From the NCBI GenBank assembly GCA_949358305.1, contig OX442321.1, forward strand, positions 1,364,001 through 1,428,000: DNA of 64,000 nucleotides. Direction: 5' to 3'. Origin of the DNA: Strigamia acuminata (Eukaryota; Arthropoda; Chilopoda; Geophilomorpha; Linotaeniidae). The position numbers and the translations under genes are program-made. The notes under the pieces are model-generated. The model ran no database searches and was not told where the DNA came from. It saw nothing but the letters and a program-made list of their open reading frames with translations. Positions 1 through 9,719 of the stretch are shown here, piece after piece (position 1 is the stretch's first letter; every line of letters starts with the position of its first letter).

Positions 1-640
1 GTTGAAACCACATATTGGCCACATCAATATCATCCAATTTCGGCAGAAAGAAGTGTGTAACGCTCCATTTTTACTAACCCTAAACTATCAGCTGTCAAAT
101 TATTTTTTTTTTAGGGTTGGCAGCCATTTACTGCACAAATGGCGGCAAATTCAAATCTTGCGTTAATTTTGGGACACCCTTTAGAACTGAAATGAACGGA
201 GAACCAATTGTGTATAATGCAAGAATATAGAAATTAGTTTGTTACTCACGACTTTGTCGTCGTGGGTGGTTCCAGTGGGGTACAGGACTCAGGAAGGGGG
301 TGACGGCCGAAGGTGGGTGCCATCACGGACTCAATATGTCACAGGGCCGGATTTAGATATTGCTGGGCCTAAGCACAATATCTATTTGGGTTCCCTCTCC
401 AAAAGGAAAAAGTTTAATTTTAATATTGTGTGTTATATTTCTGATTTAAATACATTGATTCACATCAAAATCATTGTTACATTTTTTTCGTGGGAAATTA
501 TGGGTTTTTTTCTGGGGTCTTTGATAGGTGGGGGCCCCTAAGGAACTGCTTATTTAGCTTATACGTAAATCTGGCTCTGAACTGCTAAGGAATTGTTTTA
601 ATTTTGTTAAAAATTGACTAAGGTTTGACTGGGTTTATTA
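1..640. other. Intergenic, no gene seen
   Basis: I see no coding signal. A 100-codon frame at 239-541 has no recognisable motif and unremarkable composition. The stretch runs into the A/T minisatellite that follows. Confidence 0.5.
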
Positions 641-1030
641 AAATTTGTCAAAAATTGAATCAAAATTTGTCAAAAATGAATCAAAATTAGTTAAAAATGT
701 ATTAAAATTGGTTAAAAATGTATTAAAATTGGTTAAAAATGTATTAAAATTGGTTAAAAATGTATTAAAATTGGTTAAAAATGTATTAAAATTAGTTAAA
801 AATGTATTAAAATTGGTTAAAAATGTATTAAAATTGGTTAAAAATGTATTAAAATTGGTTAAAAATGTATTAAAATTGGTTAAAAATGTATTAAAATTGG
901 TTAAAAATGTATTAAAATTGGTTAAAAATTTCTATTTAAAAAAATCAGTCAAAATTGGTCAATAACTAGACGAAATTGGTCAAAAACTAAACGAAACTGG
1001 TCAAAAACTAAACGTAATTTGTGAAAATTT
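641..1030. repeat. 21-bp AT-rich minisatellite
   Basis: About a dozen nearly identical 21-bp units (core ATTAAAATTGGTTAAAAATG) run from about 680 to 945, with degenerate units on both sides containing TTGGTCAA or CTGGTCAAAAACTAAAC. Because 21 is a multiple of three, one frame stays open and reads as a repeated heptapeptide. That is a consequence of the period and not evidence of a gene. Confidence 0.9.
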
Positions 1031-1442
1031 TCCGAATTTGACCAAAATTTTCCGATTTTGACTAAAATTTCCCGAATTTGGTAAATCTTTGAGTGAGTGG
1101 GCGTGGCAAACCCCCTCCGTTTCAAATCCGCTTTGCCCGACGGAAAAGTGGAGACTAGATTCAAGATGCTCGCGCATGCGCATCGTTTCATATGCAAGCA
1201 GCTCAGCGCTAAGAACTTTTGAGTTTCTATTTTTTCCCTCTCTCTCTCGCGTCCCCCCTCAGCGTCTCTCCATTTTTTCTCTTAAACTTTTCCTCCCAGC
1301 TTCCGCTTGTCTATCTCCTCGTGCATTTCGCTATAACGAGAGAGCGGATTGCTCGTTACAACGAACTTTGGAAATCACATACAAAGATAGAATTGCCACT
1401 TTTTATCCTTTTGCGCGCGTAAAGAGAAAGAAAAGTGTGTGA

Positions 1443-1490
1443 GATGGGGTGGTGAGGTGAGGTGGGTGGGTGGGGGTGGGGAGGGGGGTT
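1443..1490 (+). other. G-rich tract, possible G-quadruplex
   Basis: The plus strand carries many runs of two to six G separated by one to four bases, with G-runs of at least three in close succession around 1462-1490. This fits a G-quadruplex-forming pattern. The rest of 1031-1740 shows no gene. Confidence 0.5.
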
Positions 1491-1740
1491 CCGATGGCAA
1501 CGGGATGGGTGGAGAGGGAAGGGGGTTCCATGCTAATAGGATTTCCTTTGCTTTAAGGCGACTCAATCCGATCAGACCCATGATCGACGGGGCTTGCCGG
1601 TCGCATCAGGAGACGCGCACGAGGGGGATGAGGAATCAAAAGGGAGAGGAACGTGCAACGCCCACGCATATGCACGCCCGGCGTTCGCGGAGGAACTTGT
1701 GCCACATTGTTTCGCGCCGTTTTCGTGTTGGATGAGGTGA

Positions 1741-2720
1741 GTGTTTGTTTGCCCGGACTCATGCGTTTGCTTTTCTTGTGTTGTTTGTTTTTGTATTTTT
1801 GATTTTTTAGATTTTCTTGTATTGTTGTTATTTTTTTATTTTCTTGTATTGTTGTTATTTTTTTATTTGTTTGATTGTCTTGTATTGTTGTTATTTTTTT
1901 TTATTTTTTTGTTATTTTCTTGTATTGTTATTTTTTGATTTTTTGATTTTCATGTATTGTTATTTTTTTCTTTACGACGTATTTGATTTTCTTGTATTGT
2001 ATTGTTTTGTTTTGTTTTATTGTTGTGTTGCTATTGTTTTGTTGTATTTTGTTGTTTTGTTTTGTTTTGATGCATTTGCTTTTCTTGTATTGTTTGTTTT
2101 TGTATTTTTGATTTCTTAGATTTTCTTGTATTGTTGTTATTTTTTGTATTTTTGATTTCTTAGATTTTCTTGTATTGTTGTTATTTTTTGATTTTCTTGT
2201 ATTGTTGTTAATGTTTGATTTTTTTGATTTTCTTGTATTGTAATTTTTTGATTTTCTTGTATTGTAATTTTTTGCTTTTCATGTATTGTTATTTTTTAAT
2301 TTTTTTGATTTTCTTGTATTGTATTGTTTTGTTTTGTTTTATTGTTGTGTTGCTTTTGTTTTGTTGTATTGCTTTTGTTTTGTATTGTTTTATTGTTTTG
2401 TTTTGTTTTATTGCTTTTGTTTTGTTGTATTGTTTTTGTTTATGTTTTTGTTTTTGTTTTGTTTTATTGTTTTTGTTTTATTTTATTGTTTTGTTTTATT
2501 GTTTTTGTTTTGTTTATTGTTTTCGTTTTGTTTTATTACTGTTTAGTTTAGTTTTGTTGTTGTTTAGTTTTATTTTCTTGTGTTTTCTTTTATTGTTGTG
2601 TTTTTCTTTTATTGTTGTATTTTTGTTTTGTTGTGTTATTGTCTTGTTTTTTGGTTTTATTTGTTTTGTGTTAGATCGTTTTAATAATAATTTTTCTTTT
2701 CTGTTATTGTTGTAATGTTT
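1741..2720. repeat. T-rich low-complexity array
   Basis: About 1 kb is almost only T with G and A, built from irregular repeats of TTTTCTTGTATTGTTGTTAT and TTTTGTTTTATTG. Long open frames here translate to F/L/V/C-only strings and are composition artefacts. Confidence 0.9.
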
Positions 2721-3067
2721 TTGCCTGCTTGTATTGTTCGCATTGATTTTGCTTTTCTCCTACGACATGCTATTATTTTTCAAAGCCCCACACTTTAAAA
2801 TATTTAAAAAAATATTTATATATTTATAAAAATCGACACCCAGGGGCCCTGGCCCCAAAAATCCATTGTTTACACTGCGGTGTGGATTTACAATCATTTA
2901 ATTAGTTCCATCTCCGCTGATTTACAACTTTCCACCCAAATAATGATGTAATCAACCCCAAAATCGAGGCTATATTGACTGCATTGAATTCAATGCGGAA
3001 AAACGATATTTCTACGCGTGATTCGAATTTCTCGGGTCATGCGATCCGATCCCTTTCATCGCCTTTC

Positions 3068-3075
3068 TATATAAA
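3068..3075 (+). promoter_or_regulatory. TATA box of the Dmbx-like gene
   Basis: TATATAAA lies 113 bp before the chosen ATG (3188) and would place transcription start near 3095-3100. That leaves only about 6 nt before the in-frame ATG at 3104, which is why the ATG at 3188 is preferred. Confidence 0.55.
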
Positions 3076-3187
3076 GAGTTAATTTCGAACTAGTAAACAT
3101 TGCGTGATTGCCCATCATTCAAACGACAACTTTTCAACATTTCTTATAAATCGCATCGCATTTTCTCGCCCGCCCTCACTCAGTTAC

Positions 3188-4435
3188 ATGCAACCGTGCA
3201 GCGCCAGCGGCTCCTCGTCCTTCCGTCTCGCGCCGATGGACGGGCTGTTTGGCGCGCGTCCACTCGACGCGCCGTTCGCCTACCCCTCGCTCAGTCTACC
3301 CGTCATCCCACGCTTCACGTCGGACTACCTGCACCTGCAGTCGTGGCACTTATCCGAGCGATTTCCAGGTAAAATTTCTTCACTTTTCCTCACATTTTCC
3401 GCATTTATTTCGACTTTTCTCAACTTTCTTTAAGGTTTCGCCGACCATTTCAGCTTCCTGCCGCGCAAACAGCGTCGAAGTCGAACGGCTTTTACCCATC
3501 AACAGCTCGCTGCCCTGGAAAGAACCTTCTCAAAGGCTCAGTACCCGGATGTGGTGACGCGTGAACGACTCGCCTTATGCACCAATCTTCCAGAAGCGCG
3601 AATTCAAGTGCGGAATTCGAACAAAACGAGCGTTTGTTTTGCTAATCGGCTTAATTGCAGGTGTGGTTCAAAAACCGGCGCGCCAAATTCCGCAAAAAGA
3701 TGAAAGTGCAGAGCAAGGAAGCCGAGAGGCAAGCCGAGACGGGCAAAACCGAAAATCCCACTTCGGACAAGGACAAAACAGCCGGGGACGTTCAAATGAG
3801 CTCAACAACGGAGCGAGCCCAGGCCACGGGCGAAGGTAAAGCAGACACATTACCTATAAACACCCAGGGTTGGGCCGGCTACCATTCCGCTACTGTTTTG
3901 ACTCTATTAGTGAGTTTGCGGTTGCCAATTGTTCCTTATAATTATGAGTTACAAGCTCACGCTAGACGCAACGCAAGAAAACTTTGTTTTGTCCTACCCT
4001 TGAAGGATTGTAGGACTGCAGTGTTATTTACTGCGCTCTGCCTAAATCCCCACACAAGCGTTCTACGATACCAAGTGTCTAGGAATGGGTCTAAGGGCTG
4101 AGGGGTCCTTTCAATCTTCCGCATTTTAAAAGGAAGCGTAAAATAAACTGTTTTGCAAAATAAAAATTATAAATTTATGTTTGTTTAAATTTTAAATTTT
4201 GTTTAACTTAATCTCTCGCTTTATAGATTCCACACTCACTAAAGCAAAGCTTCAGCCCCACAAAATCGCCTCAACAAGCAGCTCGTGGTCACCGTGGCTA
4301 CCGATTCATTTCTACTCACCACCATCAGACGGCACGAGTGTACATCAACACACAGGTAGTAATATACACACAAACTTTATATTCTCACGCCTGCCGCTAA
4401 GAGATAGTACTTTACAAACACCATCTTTCCTTTAG
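3188..4435 (+). CDS. dmbx1: Dmbx-like paired-class homeobox transcription factor
   Basis: Four exons fit: 3188-3368, 3435-3607, 3661-3835 and 4227-4435, with compatible phases and GT-AG borders, giving 245 aa. The homeodomain is residues 73-132. It opens QRRSRTAF, contains [20 protein letters not shown], and helix 3 is [10 protein letters not shown], so position 50 is lysine. An intron splits homeodomain positions 46/47, a common site in paired-class genes. The RKQ lead-in, [13 protein letters not shown] and K50 match the Dmbx family as I recall it better than Otx, Gsc or Pitx. A nuclear DNA-binding role in neural development is inferred from the family. No OAR-like tail is obvious in the last exon. 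In-frame alternative starts are 3104 and 3236. Intron 3 (3836-4226) carries a stretch near 3955-3985 resembling the end of the inverted-repeat element at 58.4-58.9 kb. Confidence 0.8.
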
Positions 4436-4591
4436 TTTTATCAAAACTATCACCGACTCAACTCGAATTACATTCACCAATATCAAATTCGAAAACGGTG
4501 CTAGGAGACTCACCATGAATTCATTGAAAAAGATTCAAAAATATTAAAATTAAAGTGTTATTTTGTTGTTTATGAGTATATAGAAATGTCG

Positions 4592-4597
4592 AATAAA
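4592..4597 (+). terminator. Poly(A) signal of the Dmbx-like gene
   Basis: AATAAA lies about 157 bp after the stop codon at 4435, followed by T/G-rich sequence, as expected for a cleavage and polyadenylation region. Confidence 0.5.
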
Positions 4598-4879
4598 GTA
4601 TAATTGCACATTGTCTATTTTCTTACCATTTCAAACAATATCACTGCACTATCACTAATGACTGGAATAGTTTGCAAAAACAACAAAACTTTTCTATTAG
4701 TTGAATTCAAAAAAGTTTAGAAAATTTTCAAAGAAAATCATGGTTAAGCAGCAGAAAACCTCAAAGTACTTAATGGACGATAATCCAATTAGCTCCTATT
4801 AATTGGCGGCGATCGGACTAAATAAAATAACGAAAATTAATGAAATTAAGTTTAAAAATATTATAACAATTTTGACTTA

Positions 4880-5190
4880 CAAAATGAATTTGACCGCTAC
4901 AAGTGTAGACGATCGAACGTCGCGATCATTGGCACATTTGCCTCGATTCTGTGAAGAGGATTTGTATTACAACATCTGAAATGAGGGAAAAAATGTTTAA
5001 TAAATATAATAAATATTATATTTTTAATTACTTACTGGATAGGACGTTGTCACTGAAAGCATCCTGCTAGCATGGACACGTTTAGAAATTTGATATTTCC
5101 TCTGTAATCCTTGCGTCGCGAAGAATCGCACGTCATGGTCGTCGATGTTCTTTCCTAATTGCAATGCCTCAATTCGGTTGATATATTAGT
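4880..5190 (-). other. Exon-like segments, unrecognised
   Basis: On the minus strand, 5036-5190 reads as about 50 open codons of complex composition (for example NIDDHDVRFFATQG) and ends at a good donor, CCA|gtaagt, at 5035. The next segment, about 4885-4979, follows a good acceptor (tcatttcag) and has an open frame beginning CCNTNPLHRIEANVP. The two frames are not phase-compatible: joined directly they stop after two codons. I do not recognise the product. It may be a decayed gene, or exons whose partners I missed. Confidence 0.25.
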
Positions 5191-5386
5191 CTACTGTTTC
5201 CGTCTTCGTCATCTCGAATTTTGACATTCGTACCTGTGCACCTAGGTTTATTGTGTTCGTGCTAGAAGTGAATTAAATGGAGATTTTGAGATGGAGGTTT
5301 TATTTCGGAAGGTGATTTGTGAAGGTTGGGATGTTTGTTTTCGATTTTTACCTCTTTCTTTTACCTCTTTGATATTGCAGCGCAAA

Positions 5387-6399
5387 ATGTCTGATAAATT
5401 GATCAAAACGAGAAACACACACGCAAAGCACGTCACTAAACACACCCGCACTCTGGCGGCAATATATCTAATTAAATCACCCGGGAATTTTTATCGCTTT
5501 TTATTCCAATGGAGCTGTCTGCGCTTCAGGTTGCCGTTGCCGCTCACTCTGCCCTTAAAGCTCGACAAATATTATTACACTCATTAGACGTGATGTTACT
5601 GCAGTTTACGTATTTCAGAGCCAACCTCTTCCGTCATAGAGTGATGGAGTATGCAAGGCAACAGAATAACTTTCACATCAACCGCTTAATTGAATTGATA
5701 TCCAAGCTGGCACAGATTGTGCGTGATGGTTACTATTCATTTCCGGATAGTATATGGTACTTAAATTTTTTTTTACATTTATTTATTTATTTATTTATTT
5801 TTTTATATTTTATACATTCTTTTTAAAAATCTTTTTAGACGCCAAGTCTGCGAAACAACTATAATGACAAATCATCCATTACTTTTAAATTATGGTATTG
5901 ATGGTATCCCATGTTGTAACTGCCCACGATGTTTAAACACAATTAGATATGTAGGTATACCGTATTTAATCGATTGCGAGTCGGTCTTGTTTTGTAGCCG
6001 CTCTCGAATAGTAGCCGTGCTTTAGAGAGGCAGTTTGAAATAAGAGCTGCGGCTTTTATTTGGTAAAATACGGTAATTTTATTATTTGAAACTTTATTTT
6101 TGTTTTTTGTATTATAATTTCAGACATTAGAAGGCCCAATGGGAATTCGTGTTTAAATTGGAATTTCATTGAATTCATTAATAATTTCTCTAATTTTAGA
6201 TATGACGATTGCAATAAGTTGATTCAGCACACAATTCTTAGGTTCAACGTTAACCGTGTTGAAGCTTTTGCCACCTGCGACAGTTGCTGGAATCCGATTT
6301 TCTTGGTAATTAGTATAATTTCATACATTTTTCTAACTGTAAATTTATTTTTAAATTTATTTTTAGAGTCGTCAAGGGTTACTTTACGAAGCCCATTAG
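5387..6399 (+). pseudogene. Unrecognised multi-exon gene, apparently broken
   Basis: Exon-like pieces lie at about 5509-5756, 5839-5950, 6200-6305 and 6367-6399 with good GT-AG borders. The last intron (6306-6366) has a clear branch site and pyrimidine tract. The peptides are complex, for example RQQNNFHINRLIELISKLAQ, then a Cys-rich stretch PCCNCPRCL, then VEAFATCDSCWNPIFL. The two Cys clusters could bind a metal. Joining exon 1 to 2 creates a TGA codon, and exon 2 to 3 is out of phase. A further upstream frame starting at 5387 is also shifted relative to 5509. Either the gene is disabled or my borders are wrong. I recognise no family. A MITE begins 8 bp past the exon 2 border. Confidence 0.35.
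5958..6075. mobile_element. 118-bp MITE with TACCGTATTT ends
   Basis: The ends are TACCGTATTTAATCGAT and the near-reverse complement closing in AAAATACGGTA. The interior has AGCCGCTCTCGAATAGTAG and GAGCTGCGGCT, shared with longer copies at 39.9-40.6, 41.97-42.26 and 43.2-43.46 kb. This is a short derivative of that family. Confidence 0.65.
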
Positions 6400-6543
6400 A
6401 CTCACTGAGAAGAAAAACATTTTGTAAACTTTTTGTCTAAAGACAATTAATCTCTTCCGTTTTTGTATAATTTTTTGAATAGAATCCCATTGTTAAAGAT
6501 TAATAGCATGTGCGACCAAAACGACTGTTAAAAAAATAATTAA

Positions 6544-6801
6544 TCAATTACCGGGAATAAAATTAATTTCTGAAGCAGTAAAACATACTTTTCCCTTTTC
6601 TTGACTTTTGTCAAGAAGATTGAGCAGTAAAATCCACTGCTCGGCAACGCACGAACACACAAACGGCGACGTGTTCACGTAGCTGTGTAACGAAAGCTGC
6701 AAACATTTGTTTATTTCGTTCATTAATTCGATAAATATTATAATATATGAGAAAAACTCGCTTTTTGAAATCGTTTTAATGCCAAAAGTATGAGATTCCA
6801 A
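6544..6801 (-). other. Open frame with exon-like 3' half, unrecognised
   Basis: The minus-strand segment from about 6700 to 6590 follows a tttgcag acceptor and reads LSLHSYVNTSPFVCSCVAEQ and onward, mixed-composition sequence. I cannot link it to any neighbouring exon or family. Confidence 0.2.
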
Positions 6802-6868
6802 GTAACAAAAGTCGTGTACTGAGTAATTAATGTTTGCGATTGCATATTCGCGTTGTCGGTAAGTTAGG

Positions 6869-7233
6869 GGCCGTCCATAAATTACGTAACGCTGATTTTT
6901 CGATTTTTAGACCCCCTCTCCCCCCTGTAACAAGGTCGTAACAAATTCACAAACCCCTCTATAGAATATTACGTAACAAAACTGATAATACCCCCCCCCA
7001 AAAAAAAAAAATTTGATACAAGCTTATAATACAAAATTTTACAAAAATTTAAAATTTTTTTTACAAAAGTTAAAATTTACATTAATAATAAATTGAAACA
7101 ATAAAAGTAAAATTTTCAATTTTTGTTACGTAACATTATTAAGAACCCCCCCCTCCCCATGGTAACAACCTGTAACAAAATTTGAAACCCTCTTCCCCCT
7201 CCCCTTAAAGCATTACGTAATTTATGGACGGCC
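6869..7233. mobile_element. MITE with 21-bp perfect terminal inverted repeats
   Basis: The left end reads GGCCGTCCATAAATTACGTA and the right end is its exact reverse complement over 21 bp. The interior (365 bp total) is AT-rich with C-rich blocks and no coding frame. It sits directly beyond the last recognisable exon of the importin-alpha relic. Confidence 0.8.
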
Positions 7234-7235
7234 AC

Positions 7236-7690
7236 TTGGGCCACCAACAAACTAACACATAGGTTGCTGATGGCCCAAGTAGCGTCTTTCTGCGTTTCGA
7301 AATCATCCTGCAAACTTTTCAAACGCATCAATTGCAAATCAATTGCAAATCACATTCTCACCCTACCAAAACCACAAATTATTAAACAAAATTCACATTC
7401 GCATCAATAACTGCCTGCACTTCTTCCTCATTTCCATACAATCCGCGTACAGACTCCTAAAAAACAACAAAAACCAATTTATTTACTTATTAAATTAAAT
7501 TTAAATGCTTATACCGTTTTCATCAGACCCACGGTACGTTGCGTAATAATAATAGCGCCACTCCTAAGACAGATTGAGAATGGCAATCAAAAGAATTCAA
7601 AATGTTTAGGTAAGTAGCAGCATTTACAACCGCTAGGCGTCTGTTGCAATATTTGTCAATGCCCAGGCAGCTTCGTCTTTAAAACACTGA
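7236..7690 (-). pseudogene. Importin-alpha (KPNA3/4-like) relic
   Basis: Four minus-strand segments read as armadillo-repeat pieces of importin alpha in order: DEAAWALTNIATDA then a stop (about 7686-7637), a short SGAIIITQRTVGLMKT piece (about 7563-7515), NEEEVQAVIDANV then stops (about 7456-7384), and DDFETQKDATWAISNLC (about 7337-7240). ALTNIA, VQAVIDAN and TQKxAxWAISNL are typical of the importin alpha-3/4 group, which carries NLS cargo with importin beta into the nucleus. Good splice sites remain before several pieces, so this looks like a decayed genuine gene copy and not a processed retrocopy. Stops, missing repeats and a MITE at its 3' edge rule out a working gene. Confidence 0.65.
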
Positions 7691-8319
7691 AATGTAATTT
7701 AATTTGATTTCAAAGTGGATTTTATTCCATTTTTCCGATTGTCCCGTGTTTCAACACCCAATGAGTGATTTTAAGTTTTTCAATCATTTTTACAACTTAC
7801 ATTTTCATCAAAAAGCTCAATACTCGGTTTGTTAGTGTTTTTCTAGCGACTTGTCATGGCGTATGAATAATGTGGTAGTCTCTAAATCCAAACGTATGAG
7901 TAGTGATATTTAAGGTTTGAATTTAGGCGTAGTTCCAATTGGAACTCTGGGATTGTTGTAGTGGTAGTAACCTGGAAACACCGACACACTGAGACGAGAG
8001 AAGAGCGCTCGCTCTAGTGACTGTTACTCAAACACAGCTATGTATTTATAAATTATCAAAATTAAAATTCTATTGGGTTTAGAAATGTCGAGTTCGTCAG
8101 AATTTTACCAAAAATACGCAGCAACAATCAAGTTAATGATTTTATTTTGTGAATGTTACACGTTACTTTATTAATTTTTAATTGTTTTAATTTTAATTTG
8201 TACTGATTAGTATCTTTTCCTACAAACTTTGTGCCAAGCAAGAACACAGCAAACACCAACCACACAACTTACTGCAAAAAGTACCATTATTTTTAAAATT
8301 ATTTATTTATTTACCACTT
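7691..8319. other. Intergenic, no gene seen
   Basis: AT-rich spacer. The part at 8211-8280 (TTTGTGCCAAGCAAGAACAC and following) is repeated downstream of the second and third BC-box genes, so it belongs to the duplicated block. Confidence 0.5.
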
Positions 8320-9618
8320 CTATTCATAACATTCAAACTCCAAATACAAGTTCTTAGATTTTATGTAAGTCTTAATTTCTTCACAATTGATATTTGAACA
8401 CTCTGCTATTTGTAAATACTCCAATGGATTTTGCATTTCTAATAACTCGATGATCATTCCTTGATTAATTGAACCACAACAAACAAAGTCTACACCTTTT
8501 AGATTTTTAAGTGCATTGAATTCGTCTAGTCCAGTGAGTGTATGACAAGGACCTAGAGAGAAATGGTTTAAATTTGGACTTTGTAGAATTAACATTTTTA
8601 TCTGTGATTCAGTAATATGTTCACTTGATATTTCCAGATAATTTAGGTTTTTGAACGTATGCTCAGGTAAATCATCCATAGTTTCAATGTTCAAAATCGA
8701 ACATTCGGTTAATTTTAAAAATTCTAACTGGGGACAATAATAATTGATCAGTCTAATATTAATCAATTCAAAACCATCGAGTACTAGACAGGTTAATCGT
8801 CGTGTCCGCGCCAACAGAAAATTTAAATCCATGCTCGTCGAAGCACATAACAATAGACTGAACAAATTTGGGAAAATGGTGGTCAGAATAGTGATACCTT
8901 CAGTATTGGCAGCAAATTCAAGGTTGTCAAAGTCTTCGATGGAATAAGTACGCAATGTTTGCTCCGAATTGAATTGTTGTATTAACAGATTAAGTAAATC
9001 TGTCCAGCATCGGTGTAGAAACGTTTTTAAAAGAGGCAGTTGATTTAGAATGTCAAAACAGACCTCGGCTGTAACAGAAGCTGAGGAAATATTCAAATAC
9101 TGCAATTTCTTGCAATCACTCAATAAGCGGAGCCCATCATCAGTCACATAATTGCAGTAGAATAAGTTTAGATGTCGTAATTGTAAACAATTTTTACCAA
9201 TTGCAGCTAGAACTTCATCTGTGCATTCTGCTCTATAAGACCTGAACCACTGAAGTTGTGGCAATTGCTGAAACAGTTCGACCATACATTCAGGTGGAAT
9301 TTTTTCATCGAAAAAGGTGTATAGGTCTAAATGTAAAAGATTCTTACATCTTTGTCCAATTCGATCTAATAGAGAAGGACACACGGGCTGTTTGAACATA
9401 TCGAACGAATGTAATGATTTAGTCGCAGGATGGATGAAAACGTCGGAATCCACGCATACTGGTTTTCCAGAGTCAAATTTTTCACGGAGATATTGATATA
9501 CGTTGGAAATCAATACCGAAGGTTGATTCACCAGTCGTGTTTGAAAACTGTCGAAATGAGTGCAAACCATTTGCAAACACAATTGCTCCAGACTAGACGC
9601 TGATTTTCGGATTGGCAT
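8320..9618 (-). CDS. BC-box leucine-rich repeat protein, copy 1 (ZYG11/ZER1-like)
   Basis: A single-exon gene of 432 aa. Residues 9-18, SLEQLCLQMV, fit the Elongin BC-box consensus (S/T/P)LxxxCxxxφ, and QPSVLISNVYQYL follows about 20 residues later where a Cul2-box would lie. The rest has about ten irregular leucine-rich repeats, e.g. CLQLRHLNLFYCNYVTDDGL and CKKLQYLNISSASVT. ZYG11, ZER1 and LRR1 proteins combine a BC/VHL-box with LRRs and recruit substrates to CUL2-Elongin BC ubiquitin ligases. That role is inferred here and the substrate is unknown. A divergent F-box LRR protein is the main alternative. It is the first of three tandem copies with a shared promoter block. Confidence 0.65.
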   Translation of the reverse strand: MPIRKSASSLEQLCLQMVCTHFDSFQTRLVNQPSVLISNVYQYLREKFDSGKPVCVDSDVFIHPATKSLHSFDMFKQPVCPSLLDRIGQRCKNLLHLDLYTFFDEKIPPECMVELFQQLPQLQWFRSYRAECTDEVLAAIGKNCLQLRHLNLFYCNYVTDDGLRLLSDCKKLQYLNISSASVTAEVCFDILNQLPLLKTFLHRCWTDLLNLLIQQFNSEQTLRTYSIEDFDNLEFAANTEGITILTTIFPNLFSLLLCASTSMDLNFLLARTRRLTCLVLDGFELINIRLINYYCPQLEFLKLTECSILNIETMDDLPEHTFKNLNYLEISSEHITESQIKMLILQSPNLNHFSLGPCHTLTGLDEFNALKNLKGVDFVCCGSINQGMIIELLEMQNPLEYLQIAECSNINCEEIKTYIKSKNLYLEFECYE

Positions 9619-9675
9619 GTTGCGAACTATACTTGGATCACGAGAGAAGAATGAAATCTAAAATGAGATGGCCAG

Positions 9676-9683
9676 TTTATATA
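9676..9683 (-). promoter_or_regulatory. TATA box of BC-box LRR copy 1
   Basis: TATATAAA on the minus strand lies 58 bp before the ATG at 9618. The 80 bp between the TATA box and the ATG are nearly identical to the same region of copy 2 (12928-12935). Confidence 0.6.
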
Positions 9684-9719
9684 CAGAAGGATGAGGATTA
9701 CGGATTTAGAACGTAACCG

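Noticed and set aside
645-965. 106-codon open frame with VLKLVKN heptads
   Set aside because: The frame is open only because the minisatellite period is 21 bp; there is no start context, splice sites or codon bias.
2215-2715. 166-codon Phe/Leu/Val/Cys frame resembling a membrane protein
   Set aside because: Product of T-rich low-complexity DNA; several overlapping frames give the same composition.
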